Counted from the first letter of the stretch, positions 28,320-39,509 are shown. The stretch is DNA of 64,000 nt from Lasiosphaeria ovina (GCA_033439765.1 JAULSN010000007.1:992001-1056000); one strand, 5' to 3'. A program made the numbers and translations. The notes: generated by a model from the letters alone, not told the origin.

Positions 28320-29582
28320 CTAGTATGCAACCTCTGCAGCAACGAAATCTGGGAACTCGGTCTGCAGGGCATCGGCGAGCCGCTCGACGTCCTCGGCGAG
28401 GGCCTGCACGTTGGCGTCCCAGCGGCGCAGCTCCTTGCCAACCAGCACGTCGGCGCGGCCGCTGCCCTTCTCGCCCGACGCCTCGCCGCTCTCAAAGTAG
28501 ATGATGCGGTCGATCTGGTCGATGGACCCCGTCAGCCGGCCCTGCTCGATCATCTTGGCCGTCGTGTCCTCGGCCTTGTCGCCGTCGAGGCCCAACAACA
28601 GACCCAGCGCGTCAAAGTCGATGTTGCTGAACAGCCGGCTCGCGCCCAGCAGGTTGTGCTCGACCACGGCCTTGGCCAGCACCGTCAGCCCGTCGGCCGT
28701 CGTGGCCAGCTGGTGCGGCGCCAGCCCCTGTGCGAACTTGTCCACCTCGGCCGGCGCCAGCAGCCGGTCCAGGAACATCTTCTCCAGAATGCCGTACTCG
28801 TCGAGCGCCGCGGCGCGCTCGTCCTTGTACAGGCGGCCCAGCACACGGCTGCGGGGCGGGCCGGCCGGCGCCAGCACCGCGCACTTGATGGCCATGCTGA
28901 GCGTGTGCAGACGCTCCTCCTCGGCGATGGCGGCCGACGTGCTGATGTCGTGGTAGCTCTGGGCGGCGGCTAGGAACTGGCGGTTCGAGTCCTGGATGCG
29001 CGCCGCGCTGAGCTTGAAGTGTAGGGTGAGCTCCGGGTCGTCGACGTCGTGCATGACGTTCTTGAGCTTGTTGAGGAACGCCTCGGCCGCCGTGCTGTCG
29101 TCGACCTCGAGGTAGTTGCGCACGATGCGGATCCAGATGCCCGCCTTCTCGGCGTCGCCCACGCGCCGCTGCGACGAGTCCAGCGAGATGGCCGCCAGCA
29201 CCTGCGCCGCTTCGAGGAACTCGTCGCTGGCCTCGTGCGCGGCCGCCACCACCTCGCCCAACGCCGCCGCCTGCTCCAGCAGCGACGACGCCAGCGGCGC
29301 ACTCGCCGACACCGCGGCCAGCACGTGCCGTCCTACCGCCGTGCTCACGTCGTGGTTGCCGAGCCCCTTGAGCGTCTCGACCAGCTCCCCCAGCACCGCC
29401 CGCGACGCCACCACCCCGAGCCCCGCCCCCAGCGCCGCGTCCGCGATCGCCCGCAGGTCGTCCTCCACCGTCGGAGGCGTCGACAGCGTCTTGATGTTGG
29501 AGAGGATCAGCTTGTACGCGGCCGCCGGGTCGGCCTGGTCCGCCACCTGCGCCAGGGCGTCGGCCACCTTTGGCGACACCAT
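28320..29582 (-). CDS. CSN4: COP9 signalosome subunit 4
   Basis: A single-exon gene of 420 residues. CSN4 is a PCI-domain subunit of the COP9 signalosome, which removes Nedd8 from cullins and so controls SCF-type ubiquitin ligases; in fungi the complex affects development and light responses. The N-terminal two thirds form helical TPR-like repeats (LVETLKGLGNHDVS, AEAFLNKLKNVMHD, FKLSAARIQDSNRQFLAAAQ). The PCI/winged-helix part shows RSRVLGRLYKDERAAALDEY, ILEKMFLDRLLAPAEVDKFA, LLGASRLFSNIDFDALGLLL and the family's closing KMIEQGRLTGSIDQIDRIIY. The C-terminus is a helix running to EVAY. The coding strand is very GC-rich, with long shadow frames on both strands. The ATG at 29582 directly precedes the first conserved residues. 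Confidence 0.93.
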   Translation of the reverse strand: MVSPKVADALAQVADQADPAAAYKLILSNIKTLSTPPTVEDDLRAIADAALGAGLGVVASRAVLGELVETLKGLGNHDVSTAVGRHVLAAVSASAPLASSLLEQAAALGEVVAAAHEASDEFLEAAQVLAAISLDSSQRRVGDAEKAGIWIRIVRNYLEVDDSTAAEAFLNKLKNVMHDVDDPELTLHFKLSAARIQDSNRQFLAAAQSYHDISTSAAIAEEERLHTLSMAIKCAVLAPAGPPRSRVLGRLYKDERAAALDEYGILEKMFLDRLLAPAEVDKFAQGLAPHQLATTADGLTVLAKAVVEHNLLGASRLFSNIDFDALGLLLGLDGDKAEDTTAKMIEQGRLTGSIDQIDRIIYFESGEASGEKGSGRADVLVGKELRRWDANVQALAEDVERLADALQTEFPDFVAAEVAY

Positions 29583-32095
29583 CTTTTTTTTTCTGAGTCT
29601 TTTTGTCTTTTTGGGTTGTGGTCCCCCCGAATTTGGCGTTGCTGCGTTTCTTCTCTGAGCCCAGACGGAATGTGAGGAAACCGTGGGTGGCCTATGGCCT
29701 GGAAGCCGTGATTTCTCGTTGAAGCAGTGGTTTGGTCTGCAAGGCTTGGGAAATGCTGGCCGAGCAGTGACGTGACGAGGCTGAGAACGTTTGCTGGAAG
29801 TTCGTTAGTGGTATTGAAGCATTTGCTGCTGCCCAGCCTGGACGGCGATTCTTGGTCGTTGGAGTTAAGGCGGGGTTGTTAGCGGGGCATCTTGCCGCGA
29901 CACAGAAGGCGGGGAGCTCTCCCAGGCAGCTGGGGCCTGGGGCAGCCAATTGTGGTCCACAAATCGGTGGAGCCCTTTTTTCGCCCTGCCTAAAATTCCA
30001 GGTCGCTGTCCATTTCAATTTCCAGCGCGTTCTTCAGTCGCGTCCGTCAACCTGCAGCCTTTTTACCATTGAACATGTGCCAAGAGGGCTGCTCACAGCA
30101 CCTGCCCAGAGGGCGCGGTCGGCAACTCAGTCTGATCAGTCAGCGTGCCTGATCGACGATGATCCGCATCATTTTCTCAGCAGCCCAGGATGACCACCTC
30201 TTTTTGCCCATCGTTTTTTCCGCGGGTCCAGCACGTTTCCGGCGCGGTTGCCAGTGCAATAGGAGCCGACCTCAGCGGTTGGCTTGGGCAATAGCTTGCC
30301 CAGCTTTTCCGTGTTGAAACGCAGTTTATCCCGCTTCATTTACTTCCAAACCCGCGGCGGCGGCTATCTAAGCAGTCACCCGGGCTACACAGCGTGTGGG
30401 AAACTGCTGTGCTGGCCAGCTCGATCGCGTCCCACGTTGTGCGGTCTGTCTGCCCTGAACTGAGGCGAACGAGATCACTAGCGCTCCTCCGTGTCACCGT
30501 CGGGCCAGCCCGTTGCCAGCCTGGGCTTTGGCGCGCGCCTGCCTTTCAGCCTGCTGCCTTGTCGCCTCGTCTCGGAGCCCTTGGCTCGCATTTCGGTCCG
30601 ACGAGGGAGAGGCGGCGGGCATGGGCACGACGTTACACTCTCCGCATATATAGTCTGCTTCAATTCTCCGCACTCCAAGGCCAATCGGTAGCTTGCGCCT
30701 GGCTCGGGTCACGGAGGACGTGTTTCGTCCGCCAACATGTTGCGGGTCGTGCTAAGCTTTGTTGAGGCTTGCGCCCTGGTCGTCCCTGGAAGTTGTGGAC
30801 TGTCGCGACTCCACGTGGAGTTTCAGCTATCTCGTCTCCCTTTCTTTGTTCCTGGCTTGCCTGGATAATACCCGCCGACGAGTTGCCATAATGCAGCAAT
30901 TATTTTGGGTGCATGGTAAACGCCAGGCGCCAAGTCCCTAATCCCTGGCCACGATCATGGAGATCGCTGCTTCTTGTTTCTTTGTCGATGGCGATGGCAA
31001 GAACACCCGAAGACTGACGAACCCGCGGCCTTTGATGTGTTGATTCCCCGAATCAACCCTCGCATGCCTGTCATTACCGCTGCACTGTCGCCCAAGTTCG
31101 TGTCACCGGTAGTACAACAATTTGACCCAATCGCCATGTTCATTCATCCCATCTTTAGGTTTGATCTTATAGGGACGACTGGTGCGGCCCCTAGGGCAGC
31201 CACCATGCACCCCAGCCACGTATACAATCTCTGTGATGTACGGCCGCATGGCAAGGCCTGCCGAGGATCCCCAAAGTTCTCACAATCCAGTGGACGAGGG
31301 ATCCCTACGCGGATCTTCGGCGTGGGTTGGGAATCATGGAGTTCGTTTCACCCCTCGCAAGCATCACTTTCACCGTTAGCAAGGGTCATATGCCGCTCAA
31401 GTATGGACGGCTGTCACCATTCTCTGGCAAGCTCCCGTCTTCCACTTCCACTCTTACCAGGCTGGCTTGTGCTGGCGGAACACGGCATGATATCTTGTGT
31501 CGAGGCTCGTTGACTTCAGTTCGCGTGTCTCGCCTGACTGCAGAACTGCCGCTGTGTTATCGTCAGCAACCCTTCCCGAATTAATCTTTAGGTGCGACAC
31601 AGTTCTGGGAATGGGAAAAAGAAACGGCAAATCCTGAGCTGTGATAGCCTGGACGGTGCATGTTGATATTCGCCGGGGTCCCTTGCCAAGTGTCACAACT
31701 GCATGCAGAGGAACACCCTTCAAGATATCATGGGCCATATTCCAGACCTCAAACCTCACGAGGAAGCCTCCTGGTGGCCTACCTGGATGGCCTAGTGAAA
31801 ACCGGCACGCATCATTTGGCCATGATCTGCCTGGCGTGTTAGTGATCGTTGATACACAAGTGGACGGATGGCACAACACCCGCCAAGTATTAAAATGCTC
31901 GATTTCCCGTCTTCACCTCTCTCTTTTCTTCCCTCATCACCAGTATTGTCTACTTCCTTCTCTTAACTTTCTATTTGGGAAGCGGTTGACTCGCTCCCTT
32001 TCCAATCCTATTCACACTCCTTTGGCCAGCAACTGTGTTGCAGTCTCTCTTTTCTCTTCTCGTATATACACACCATCCCTCGGCAGACCCTCATC
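29583..32095. promoter_or_regulatory. Long divergent intergenic region (2.5 kb)
   Basis: Lies between the start of CSN4 (-) and the start of the Egh16-like gene (+). The right edge (about 31890-32095) is C/T-rich and typical of a fungal core promoter and leader. No gene is supported inside. The length is more than two core promoters need, and secreted-protein genes of this class are often under distal control, which is inference only. Confidence 0.45.
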
Positions 32096-32887
32096 ATGCT
32101 TTCCAAGGCTTTCATCCTCGCTCTGGCAGTCGTGCCCTTCGTCTCCGCTCACGGCAAAGTTGCGGTGGTCACTGGTGATGCTGGTGGTAATGGTACCGCG
32201 CTCGGGATCAAGGGTGGCATTGTCCCTGGCCCTGGACCAAACTCAAAGGTATGGAGTCTCGACTCTTCAGTCCCGTTCACCACGGCTAATTCTGCTATGC
32301 AGACCGAGGTAGACACCACCGTCTTTGGCAGTACCAAAATCAAGACCAACGGACTTGGCAGGACTACGGGAAGTGGCAAGAACAAGGTCACCATGCTGTC
32401 GGCAGCCATGGCGCAGTCCGGATCTACACTCCCGCAGGTTTCTGATGGGGGCTCTATCTCGGGCGTCTTTCACATTGTCACGACAGACGGCGCAGGACCT
32501 ATCCAGGCCGTCCTCGACCCTACCGGCACGGGCGCCTTTTCCAAGGGAGTGCTCCTCGACACCGTCACCCAGATAGCCGGCAAGAACGGAAACATCGCGG
32601 CCCCCAAGCAGCGGTCTCTCTGGGCGCGGGCCCTGGTCAGCGCCGGCATAATGAAGCGAGCCGCCAACGTCAACGAGGACTTCCCCATGAAGTTCTCGGT
32701 CCCGGCCGGTACTACGTGCAACGGCACCATTGCCGGCCATTCCAACGTCTGCCTCGTCAAGATTGCCAACTCCAACAAGGCGGGCCCGTTCGGCGGAGTT
32801 GTTGCCATCCAGATGGCCGGCACGGCCGCCGACGCAGCTGCCACCACAGGCAAAGCTGCGAGCTGTGCTAGAGCCTTTACGGCTTGA
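32096..32887 (+). CDS. Secreted Egh16-like (GEgh16/MAS) protein
   Basis: A 245-residue secreted protein. Residues 1-18 are a clear signal peptide (LALAVVPFVSA); cleavage would leave His19-Gly20 as the new N-terminus. The family pattern is HGKVAVVTGDAGGNGTALGI, TEVDTTVF, a conserved H108 in FHIVTTDGAGP, and CNGTIAGHSNVCLVKIANSNKAGPFGG, matching Egh16-like proteins (PF11327) known from appressorium- and host-associated secretion in cereal pathogens and also present in saprotrophs. Exons are 32096-32248 and 32303-32887; the 54-bp intron has no in-frame stop, so its retention would insert 18 residues after NSK. Only three cysteines are visible, fewer than many relatives. The biochemical activity is not established. 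It stands alone, with no other pathogenicity or biomass-degradation gene next to it. Confidence 0.88.
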   Translation: MLSKAFILALAVVPFVSAHGKVAVVTGDAGGNGTALGIKGGIVPGPGPNSKVWSLDSSVPFTTANSAMQTEVDTTVFGSTKIKTNGLGRTTGSGKNKVTMLSAAMAQSGSTLPQVSDGGSISGVFHIVTTDGAGPIQAVLDPTGTGAFSKGVLLDTVTQIAGKNGNIAAPKQRSLWARALVSAGIMKRAANVNEDFPMKFSVPAGTTCNGTIAGHSNVCLVKIANSNKAGPFGGVVAIQMAGTAADAAATTGKAASCARAFTA

Positions 32888-34220
32888 GCCCTGCTGTCTA
32901 CCATTCAAGATGTTGCAAGGCAGGGCAGTCACAAGTAGCGCGGCCACTGTACATAGAAGGCATTGCTTTGAATGCATAGGGTCATACGACGTCAGGGGGC
33001 ACTGAAGTTGATATATGCTGGAATTTGTATGTACCATATGAAGCGTTGAGATGAATTTATGCTCAAAATAGCGAATGGGTTGCAAAACTTGGGATTTCGA
33101 TTCGCCCCCGAATGTGCGCTGTTTACAGCATGACAAACAAGCTGAGGTGTTGAGGAAATATAACCACGATGATCAAAATGTCTAGCAGTTACGCTCAGGC
33201 TGTTTGCCTTGGCAGTTGCCATAAAGCTTACCGGGTTTGCGGTTCGAGCTGAAGGCGTTGGGCTGCATGGGCCGAGTACGTCAACATCGTACGATTTCGG
33301 CGGAGTACCAAACAAACCCGGCCACTTGCCGCCAAAAACGGACCATCCACCCATCCAAACGCCATCAAAAGCTTCAATTCTACTCTTGTCTTCTGCTTTC
33401 ATGTCTGATTCCGCCTCGAGTCTGGGAAGTGACCAAACACACTGGAAATCCGGTCGAGGAGCCATACATCGAGAACAAACACTAATAGGAGGGTTGGTCC
33501 GAATTGTTTTCGCACGCACGCACACTACGACACAACTTAAAAAGCATTGTTATCCGATCTAGTTTCTCTTTCGTCTATTCGATAAGAGAATACCGCTCTT
33601 CAGCACCTCAGCGCCCGCGTCCCGCACCGATGCGCCAAAGACGGCCCCGATAATTTTGTTTCCAGCTAAATAATTAGACTCGACGATCGATTGCATTGAA
33701 GTAATCCGGCCCCTTCCGAACCGCCGAGCTCGACAGTATACGCACTACGCAGTACATAATGCGACGCGGACAGCAAAGAGTCTCGGGTTATAAGAGGCAG
33801 ACCCAGGGCAGAGACAGAAGTAAAGGCAGAAGCAGAGGAAGATGGACGACAACATCGACCCGAACATGCTCAGGAGCAGCATCAAGCGCAGGCAACGCGA
33901 GATATATCCAAAACGGGGTTGCCAGCCAGACAGACAGACATTAGATTCGTTCGTGTTTACCACCGCCGCCTCTTTTCACCATCAAGGTGAGAAATTTTTT
34001 CTCCATCTGACGATATTTACAAGGACCTATATAACAGAACAGCACACATGATCCTCAACACACGTCCTTCCCAGGATAAACCAGACGCCAGGAGTGATTT
34101 TGCAGGGAAGGGGTTTGCTTTTCTTCTTGGAAAAAAAGAACGAGAAGAGATGGGATCACGTATCAAAACGAGTAACCCATCCTCCCTCTCCTCGCAAAAG
34201 CGGCAGCAGCAGCAGCCTAA
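32888..34220. other. Intergenic region
   Basis: Contains the 3' flank of the Egh16-like gene and the 3' flank of JAC1. A 40-odd-codon minus-strand frame (about 33562-33700) is open and reads protein-like but has no start or homology I can name. No gene is supported. Confidence 0.45.
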
Positions 34221-35147
34221 TCAATGGTGCAGCACCACCGGCTTGCCGCGCTCCCAATTATCCACACTCTCACGGATATTAATCCAATACCGCAGGCGGA
34301 CCGTCTCGGCCTTGGCCGCCTCGAGATCGCCGCCCTCAAACGCGCGCGCGAGCGCATCCTCGCAGGCAGCGATGCGGGCGTCGTTGGCGGCGCGCACGGG
34401 CGCGAGGTCGGCCTCGCGCGCGGCGTCCTCGATGGCCTCGCGCGCGTCGAGCACCGTGGTCAGCAGCTCGGCGTCTGGCGGGCCCGTCTCGGCGCCGTGC
34501 TCGTCGCCTTCCAGGTCCGCGCCGTGCTGCTCGCGCAGCAGGTACTGCGCGCGCGCCAGCGGGCTCGACAGCGTCTTGTACGCTTGGTTGATCAGGGCGC
34601 TGGTCGCGCCCGCTGCCCGTACCGTCTGCTGCGCGCTGCTGTCCTCTCGTTGTTCCTGCTGCCCGTCTGGTGCTGTTGTGGTGCTGCTGCTGGGCGAGGA
34701 TGATGGTGATGCCTTGGCGGCGTGGTGGTGAAAGTCCGGGTGCGCCGCGGCCTGCAGGCGCAGGAACTCGCGCCGCAGTGCGCGCACGTCGATGTGGAAC
34801 GGCCCCGAGGGCGGCGGGCCGGCCGGCAGCGTCTCGGGGAAGAGGGCGTAGTAGGTTGGTATTTTCCCGTGCCGCTGCTCATGGCTCTCCGAGTTTGGTC
34901 TAGGTTCGGCCGCTGTTGTTGGCTGCGAGGCAAGCGTGCTCCGAGACTGCGAGAGCCAGCGCCTCGCCGGCGACCGCGGTATCCTTGCTGCGGCTGTCGG
35001 GAAGGCAGGGGATGATAATGATGACGATAATGGCGCGGCTGTCGCGGCGGTGGATGCTCGCAACGCCAGACGGGCCGTCGCTGCCCCCCGACACGCAGCA
35101 CACACCCGCGTGGCTGCGGCGCTGCTCGATACCATGGCCGTTCTCAT
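34221..35147 (-). CDS. JAC1: Mitochondrial J-type co-chaperone Jac1/HscB
   Basis: This co-chaperone presents the scaffold protein Isu to the mitochondrial Hsp70 during iron-sulfur cluster assembly. The intronless frame gives 308 residues. Residues 1-70 are rich in Ala, Ser and Arg and almost free of acid (ATRVCAACRGAATARLALRA, RRWLSQS), a typical matrix presequence. The J domain follows (TYYALFP, LRREFLRLQAAAHPDFH) with the essential His-Pro-Asp. A low-complexity Ser/Thr/Gln insert (about residues 145-170) interrupts it before INQAYKTLSSPLARAQYLL. The C-terminal HSCB helical domain (DAELLTTVLDAREAIEDA, AAKAETVRLRYWINIRESVD) binds Isu. The insert makes it longer than yeast Jac1. M5 is an alternative start; both keep the presequence. 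Confidence 0.92.
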   Translation of the reverse strand: MRTAMVSSSAAATRVCAACRGAATARLALRASTAATAAPLSSSLSSPAFPTAAARIPRSPARRWLSQSRSTLASQPTTAAEPRPNSESHEQRHGKIPTYYALFPETLPAGPPPSGPFHIDVRALRREFLRLQAAAHPDFHHHAAKASPSSSPSSSTTTAPDGQQEQREDSSAQQTVRAAGATSALINQAYKTLSSPLARAQYLLREQHGADLEGDEHGAETGPPDAELLTTVLDAREAIEDAAREADLAPVRAANDARIAACEDALARAFEGGDLEAAKAETVRLRYWINIRESVDNWERGKPVVLHH

Positions 35148-36061
35148 TGCCTATTGCCGTCTGCCTCTTGTCTCGAACGAACTTTGGCCCTCTGCCTATC
35201 GGTTGTCCTCGTCTTCGATTCCGCTCCAGGGCTCGCAAGCGACGCCGCAGTATATCGATGCTATTTCATGCGTCGGTCTCGACAAAAAGGGACAGCGCGC
35301 AATGTATAAGTATGTGGTGTACGGTAGAGAGGCTGGCTGGTTTGTGCAGAATGTCGTAGTTGTATGTACTGTAGTAGTCGTGTTTGTCCTTTTGGGGTTG
35401 GAGAGTTCTACTGTGTAGGATGTCCCGGGTAAAGGTACGTAGAATTATTGGCGCGGGTTGAAATGACGTCGAGGGGACCTAAAAATGCAAAAAGCCTCCA
35501 CTATACCTTAACGGATAGCCCCCCTGTCCAGTCGCCCGAAAACGCCGCTGGCTCCGAGCCGAGAGCACCAATCTAGCGGCTAGCTAAAGCCGCCGAAACC
35601 CGAAGTCCTGACAAAAGAGACGACTGATGATACAAACTTGAGGTCGGATGGACACTGGATGGAAAACATCGTTGTAATTCTCACATTGACTTCCACAACT
35701 CAATAGCAATACTAATCGCGCAAGCCAAGTGAGCTCACATTTGTAATGATATTTCATTAGAATAATGCATATGCCGTTGCCCATAACATCGTCGCGCAGC
35801 TCATCAGGACACTGCAACTAACACTGCCGCCAACTATCCACAGTAAAGCCACACGACATGGCACGATGCAAGTCGTGTCCCTATGCTCATAATGCGTTCC
35901 CTCATTCCAGCCCCAATCAGAATTACTCGCCCAAAGCGTCGGTATTGATTTCTAACCTCCAATAAAACGCCGGTCGTGATCCTCGTATGCATATGTTCGT
36001 TTCGTCACGTCACTTATCCCCCCTTACACTCGACACCAACTCCTGAGCCAAATTACCGGCC
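35148..36061. other. Intergenic region
   Basis: The promoter of JAC1 sits at the left end and the 3' flank of the F-box-like gene at the right end. No gene is supported. Confidence 0.5.
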
Positions 36062-38938
36062 TCAAGATAGCACCATCTCTTTCCACCTCCCACGCTCTTG
36101 GTGCCACCACCTGTCCTTGTCCTTCTTGTCCACCACGGCCCCGCTAAACGTGTTCCATCTCCCGATGCAGCCCTCGCGTGTCTTCGTCTCGGCCGAGCCA
36201 GCATCCGACTCGGAGCCGCCTTTGTCGCTCTTCTTTTTCTCCTTCTTCACCTTATTGCCAATGGGGCCGACAGAGCTGCTTCGTACGCCGCTGCCATAGC
36301 CATTGACGCCGCCACCACTACTGTACCCTACCCTATCCCTCTTATCTCTCGACTGAGGGAGGATCAGCGCCTCGCCGCTGTCACCCAGCATGTCCACAAC
36401 GCTGACTAGCCCGCCGCCCTCGTCGGTCCCGCCTCCGGCGTCCGGTGTGAGCACGTAGTTGATCTTGGATCCGACTGTGCCGATGAATCCGCCGACGCCG
36501 TACTTGTCAACTAACGCCCCATCTTCGTCGAAGACGTTGATAAAGAGCCGCGGGAACCTCCGGGCAGCCTCGAGGCGCTCCTGCGCTGCAAGCCGTGCCT
36601 GGTGAAGGTTGCTGTTGTCCCGTGGAAGCATTAGCGCGTCGGGTGGGAATAGCGGGCTTGTCGGTGAGTTGCCCATGGCGCCTGTTGACCCTTTACGACT
36701 CCCTGGTCGGCTACCCGCCCGGCTGCCGCTGGTACTGGGAACGCTGCCATGAGAAAAGCTCGACGTGATGCGCATGTGAGCCCCATAGTGCGCCTGTCCA
36801 TCGCGGTACCGATCCGTGACGATGTCGACTCGTTCGCGTGGCCTGCACAGTGCCTGGAAGATGCCCTCGGGGTCGTTGGGTGCACGAAGTATCCTTAGTG
36901 CAGGGAAGCCGCCGGCACCTATGCTCTTCGCGAATATGGTATCGGCTGTTGTGGCCCGGGTCGGTAGATAGGGTATATCCCAGTGCAGCTTTCGCACCGT
37001 GGATGACGCCAGGTACGGGAACAACCATATGAACTCGTCCGTCGGCATCACCGGCGCGTACGCCTGCACGAGGCTGAACGTTTCTAGGGAGGTCAGGTTC
37101 GAAAGGATCCGCGCTATCGCCGGCAGCGACTCGACATTCATGTGGACCAGCGTAAGCGTCTTGATGGAGCTGCTGGCTGACCGCGTCGCCAAAGACGAGA
37201 GCCCCCCTGTTGTCACGCCAGGTAAATGCGACAAGGTGAGTTTCTTGAGAGGTGGAAGAACCAGCAAGCTAGCGTCGTTGAAGGACGTGTGCGGGAAATG
37301 GGAGAGGTGGAGATTCTCGAGTGATGGCAGAGACCGCAGGGTCTTCTCGAGCAGCGTAACCGGAGTCAACGTGGCTCTGGAGAGACAGTGAATCACAAGC
37401 GTGGTTAAGTTCTTCCAGTCCAGGTGATATTCCAAAAACTCCAGAGATTGGTGAGGCTGCAAGTCTCCTGGAGCCCAGAGCTGGCCGCTGACGCTGCCCC
37501 CTGATCCGGCTGATGGACGCATCCGATGCCGTCGTTGGACAGGCGAGGCCTCCAAAACCCAGTCCATCTCTTTCAACCGCGTCCGCGTCGAGAGCGCATG
37601 GAACAGCCGCTGGAACGAGTGGTCGTAGGTAGGATAGAAGCCAACCAGCCTCTCCAGATTCGGACAGGCCATTACCACCGATGCTATAAGATCGCCATAT
37701 TCACCCGCGCTCACGCCGGGTGGCAAAGCGGGCGGTTTGAGGGACCGCACGATGGCCGCCATCTGCGGGTTTGCTCTCAGTGTCCGGCGTAGCAGCACCA
37801 ATCTCGACCCATAGCTTAACTTCGTCCGCTTCTTCATCTGAGGACCCTCCGCTCCCACAATGCAGATATGCCGATACAGGGCCTCTCGTGCATACTTGAC
37901 AAACTTTCGAGCACTGACAGCGACAGAGCAGCAGTCGCGCATCCAGCATGTCGTGCACGTGTGACTCCCCGGCCGCATGTGCAGCTTGCGCAGTTCCGAG
38001 AGTATCAGCTCCAGCACCTCTCCCGGAAGGAGGGAAAACAGTTCTCCCTGCCTCGCCTTCTTCCTATACGGGACCGGCGCTGGCTTTTGTCGATTGTAAT
38101 ATTGACCCCCATGCCCCCCATGCCCCCCGTTTAGCAGCTGGTATTGCGAATATGACAATCCGGTAAGTGGGCTGAAGCCAGGGGTTTTGAGTGGTGGCAT
38201 CGACTCGATGCTCGTCATGCTGCTGTTTAGAGACGAGGCACGCAAGCGGCTGTCGAAACGGCTGTCGAAGCTGTCTCGACCGGACACGACACTGCTTGTC
38301 ACGGAGCTAGCGCTGCTGCTGGACACGCGCCGGGGCCGGAAGAACGACCCCGGGCGTTCCAGCTTTTCCGGAGGCGGGCTATCTGGATAAGCCATGGTGA
38401 CGGGCCGCCTTGGAGCGGGATCTGGTCTTTTCGGCGCCTGGGGAGCAGAGTAGGGCCCGGTCACTTGCTGTATCCTGGTGCTGGCCCTTTTTGTCCTCGC
38501 AACGAATTCCTGATCCCTCGGGGGATACATGACCACAACTGGGCCGCTCCCGATGCTCCTAGCATGTGTTGGGCGAGAGTACGGCGCAGCCGTCGCCATT
38601 GTGCCGCTTCCTGTTGGCCCGCCGCCAGCTGCCGGGCCGCCGTAGGATGAGCTCCTGAAACGCGGCTGAGGTGCTTTTAACAGTATTTCATCATCGTCGG
38701 GAACAAAAGACCGCTGAAGTGCGGCTGCTGCAGAAACTGTGCGTTGGTGATATGCTCTGTTGCTGCTGTTGTAAAATGCGAGCGGTGGTCTTACAGTGCG
38801 GGAGCTTGTTAGTCGGGATCCTTCGCCAAAGGCAATTTGTTCTCTCGTCAACCAAGGAGAAGGGCTGAGAAATTGCCTGGAACTATCCGAGTAGACATTG
38901 GTGGGAAGAGCAGGACTATGAATAACACGAGGAGGCAT
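36062..38938 (-). CDS. Large F-box-like protein of filamentous fungi
   Basis: A single-exon protein of 958 residues from the ATG at 38938; the frame stays open to 39049 without another ATG. Residues 1-270 are Ser/Pro/Arg-rich and probably disordered. An F-box-like segment follows around residue 305 (GELFSLLPGEVLELILSELR), with a Cys/His-containing stretch CTTCWMRDCC close behind. The next 350 residues carry irregular leucine-rich repeats (NLTTLVIHCLSRATLTPV, LPSLENLHLSHFP, LPPLKKLTLSHLP, NLTSLETFSLV). The C-terminal third is low-complexity with a basic KKEKKK patch. This suggests an SCF ubiquitin-ligase adaptor or a general LRR scaffold; the substrate is unknown. I recognise the architecture but no named ortholog. 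The start is the least certain part because exons upstream of 39049 cannot be excluded. Confidence 0.8.
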   Translation of the reverse strand: MPPRVIHSPALPTNVYSDSSRQFLSPSPWLTREQIAFGEGSRLTSSRTVRPPLAFYNSSNRAYHQRTVSAAAALQRSFVPDDDEILLKAPQPRFRSSSYGGPAAGGGPTGSGTMATAAPYSRPTHARSIGSGPVVVMYPPRDQEFVARTKRASTRIQQVTGPYSAPQAPKRPDPAPRRPVTMAYPDSPPPEKLERPGSFFRPRRVSSSSASSVTSSVVSGRDSFDSRFDSRLRASSLNSSMTSIESMPPLKTPGFSPLTGLSYSQYQLLNGGHGGHGGQYYNRQKPAPVPYRKKARQGELFSLLPGEVLELILSELRKLHMRPGSHTCTTCWMRDCCSVAVSARKFVKYAREALYRHICIVGAEGPQMKKRTKLSYGSRLVLLRRTLRANPQMAAIVRSLKPPALPPGVSAGEYGDLIASVVMACPNLERLVGFYPTYDHSFQRLFHALSTRTRLKEMDWVLEASPVQRRHRMRPSAGSGGSVSGQLWAPGDLQPHQSLEFLEYHLDWKNLTTLVIHCLSRATLTPVTLLEKTLRSLPSLENLHLSHFPHTSFNDASLLVLPPLKKLTLSHLPGVTTGGLSSLATRSASSSIKTLTLVHMNVESLPAIARILSNLTSLETFSLVQAYAPVMPTDEFIWLFPYLASSTVRKLHWDIPYLPTRATTADTIFAKSIGAGGFPALRILRAPNDPEGIFQALCRPRERVDIVTDRYRDGQAHYGAHMRITSSFSHGSVPSTSGSRAGSRPGSRKGSTGAMGNSPTSPLFPPDALMLPRDNSNLHQARLAAQERLEAARRFPRLFINVFDEDGALVDKYGVGGFIGTVGSKINYVLTPDAGGGTDEGGGLVSVVDMLGDSGEALILPQSRDKRDRVGYSSGGGVNGYGSGVRSSSVGPIGNKVKKEKKKSDKGGSESDAGSAETKTREGCIGRWNTFSGAVVDKKDKDRWWHQERGRWKEMVLS

Positions 38939-39509
38939 CGACAGAGCGTAGCGCCGAGCCGCGGTCAATGACCAGGCGGGTGAACTGCTGCCGGCTCTCT
39001 CCACGCTCTCGCCCAGAAAGGGAAATTCGCTTGCAGCCTCACGAGCCAAGGCTTTCCGATAGGCGCAGGCTTTCGATATCAGCTGCAGGACAGGGACGTC
39101 GCACCGCCTTGGGCCTGAGCGCTTGCTGAGGACGGCAAGGAGCTAACCGCTTCCGACCACGAATGGCGGTTGAAGGCCCAGGCGCTGCGCTAGGTGGAAA
39201 TTAAAGGCTTTTTTTCAACCGCGAAACATCCGATCTAGACTACAAAAAGGGGAAGCTCGATGACCAAGGCGGAAAAGGGTTGCCGAAGAAACAAAACCCG
39301 TGATAATTGAAAATGATAAAGACAGAGCAGGTGCTTGGCTGTGGAAAGAAGAGCATGTGTTTATGTCCATATAAGAGAACACAATCCCGTCTCTACTCCG
39401 TACAGCGTCTGAAATCCGACTACGGCGAGACACGGATTTGAGAACAATGGTGGGGGGGCCCGGCAGCGACCGAAACAGCCCGGTGATTTGAGATGTTTCG
39501 CAGGGCCCA
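38939..39509. other. Intergenic region upstream of the F-box-like gene
   Basis: Promoter and leader of the F-box-like gene, plus the 3' flank of the small gene at 39510. No further gene is supported. Confidence 0.5.

Noticed and set aside
33562..33700. Minus-strand frame reading GAVFGASVRDAGAEVLKSGI to a stop
   Set aside because: It reads protein-like but has no start, no splice partner and no family I can name; codon use (TTA, ATT) differs from the genes here.
38939..39049. Upstream extension of the F-box-like frame to 39049
   Set aside because: The codon there is TTG and no ATG lies before 38938; an upstream exon remains possible.
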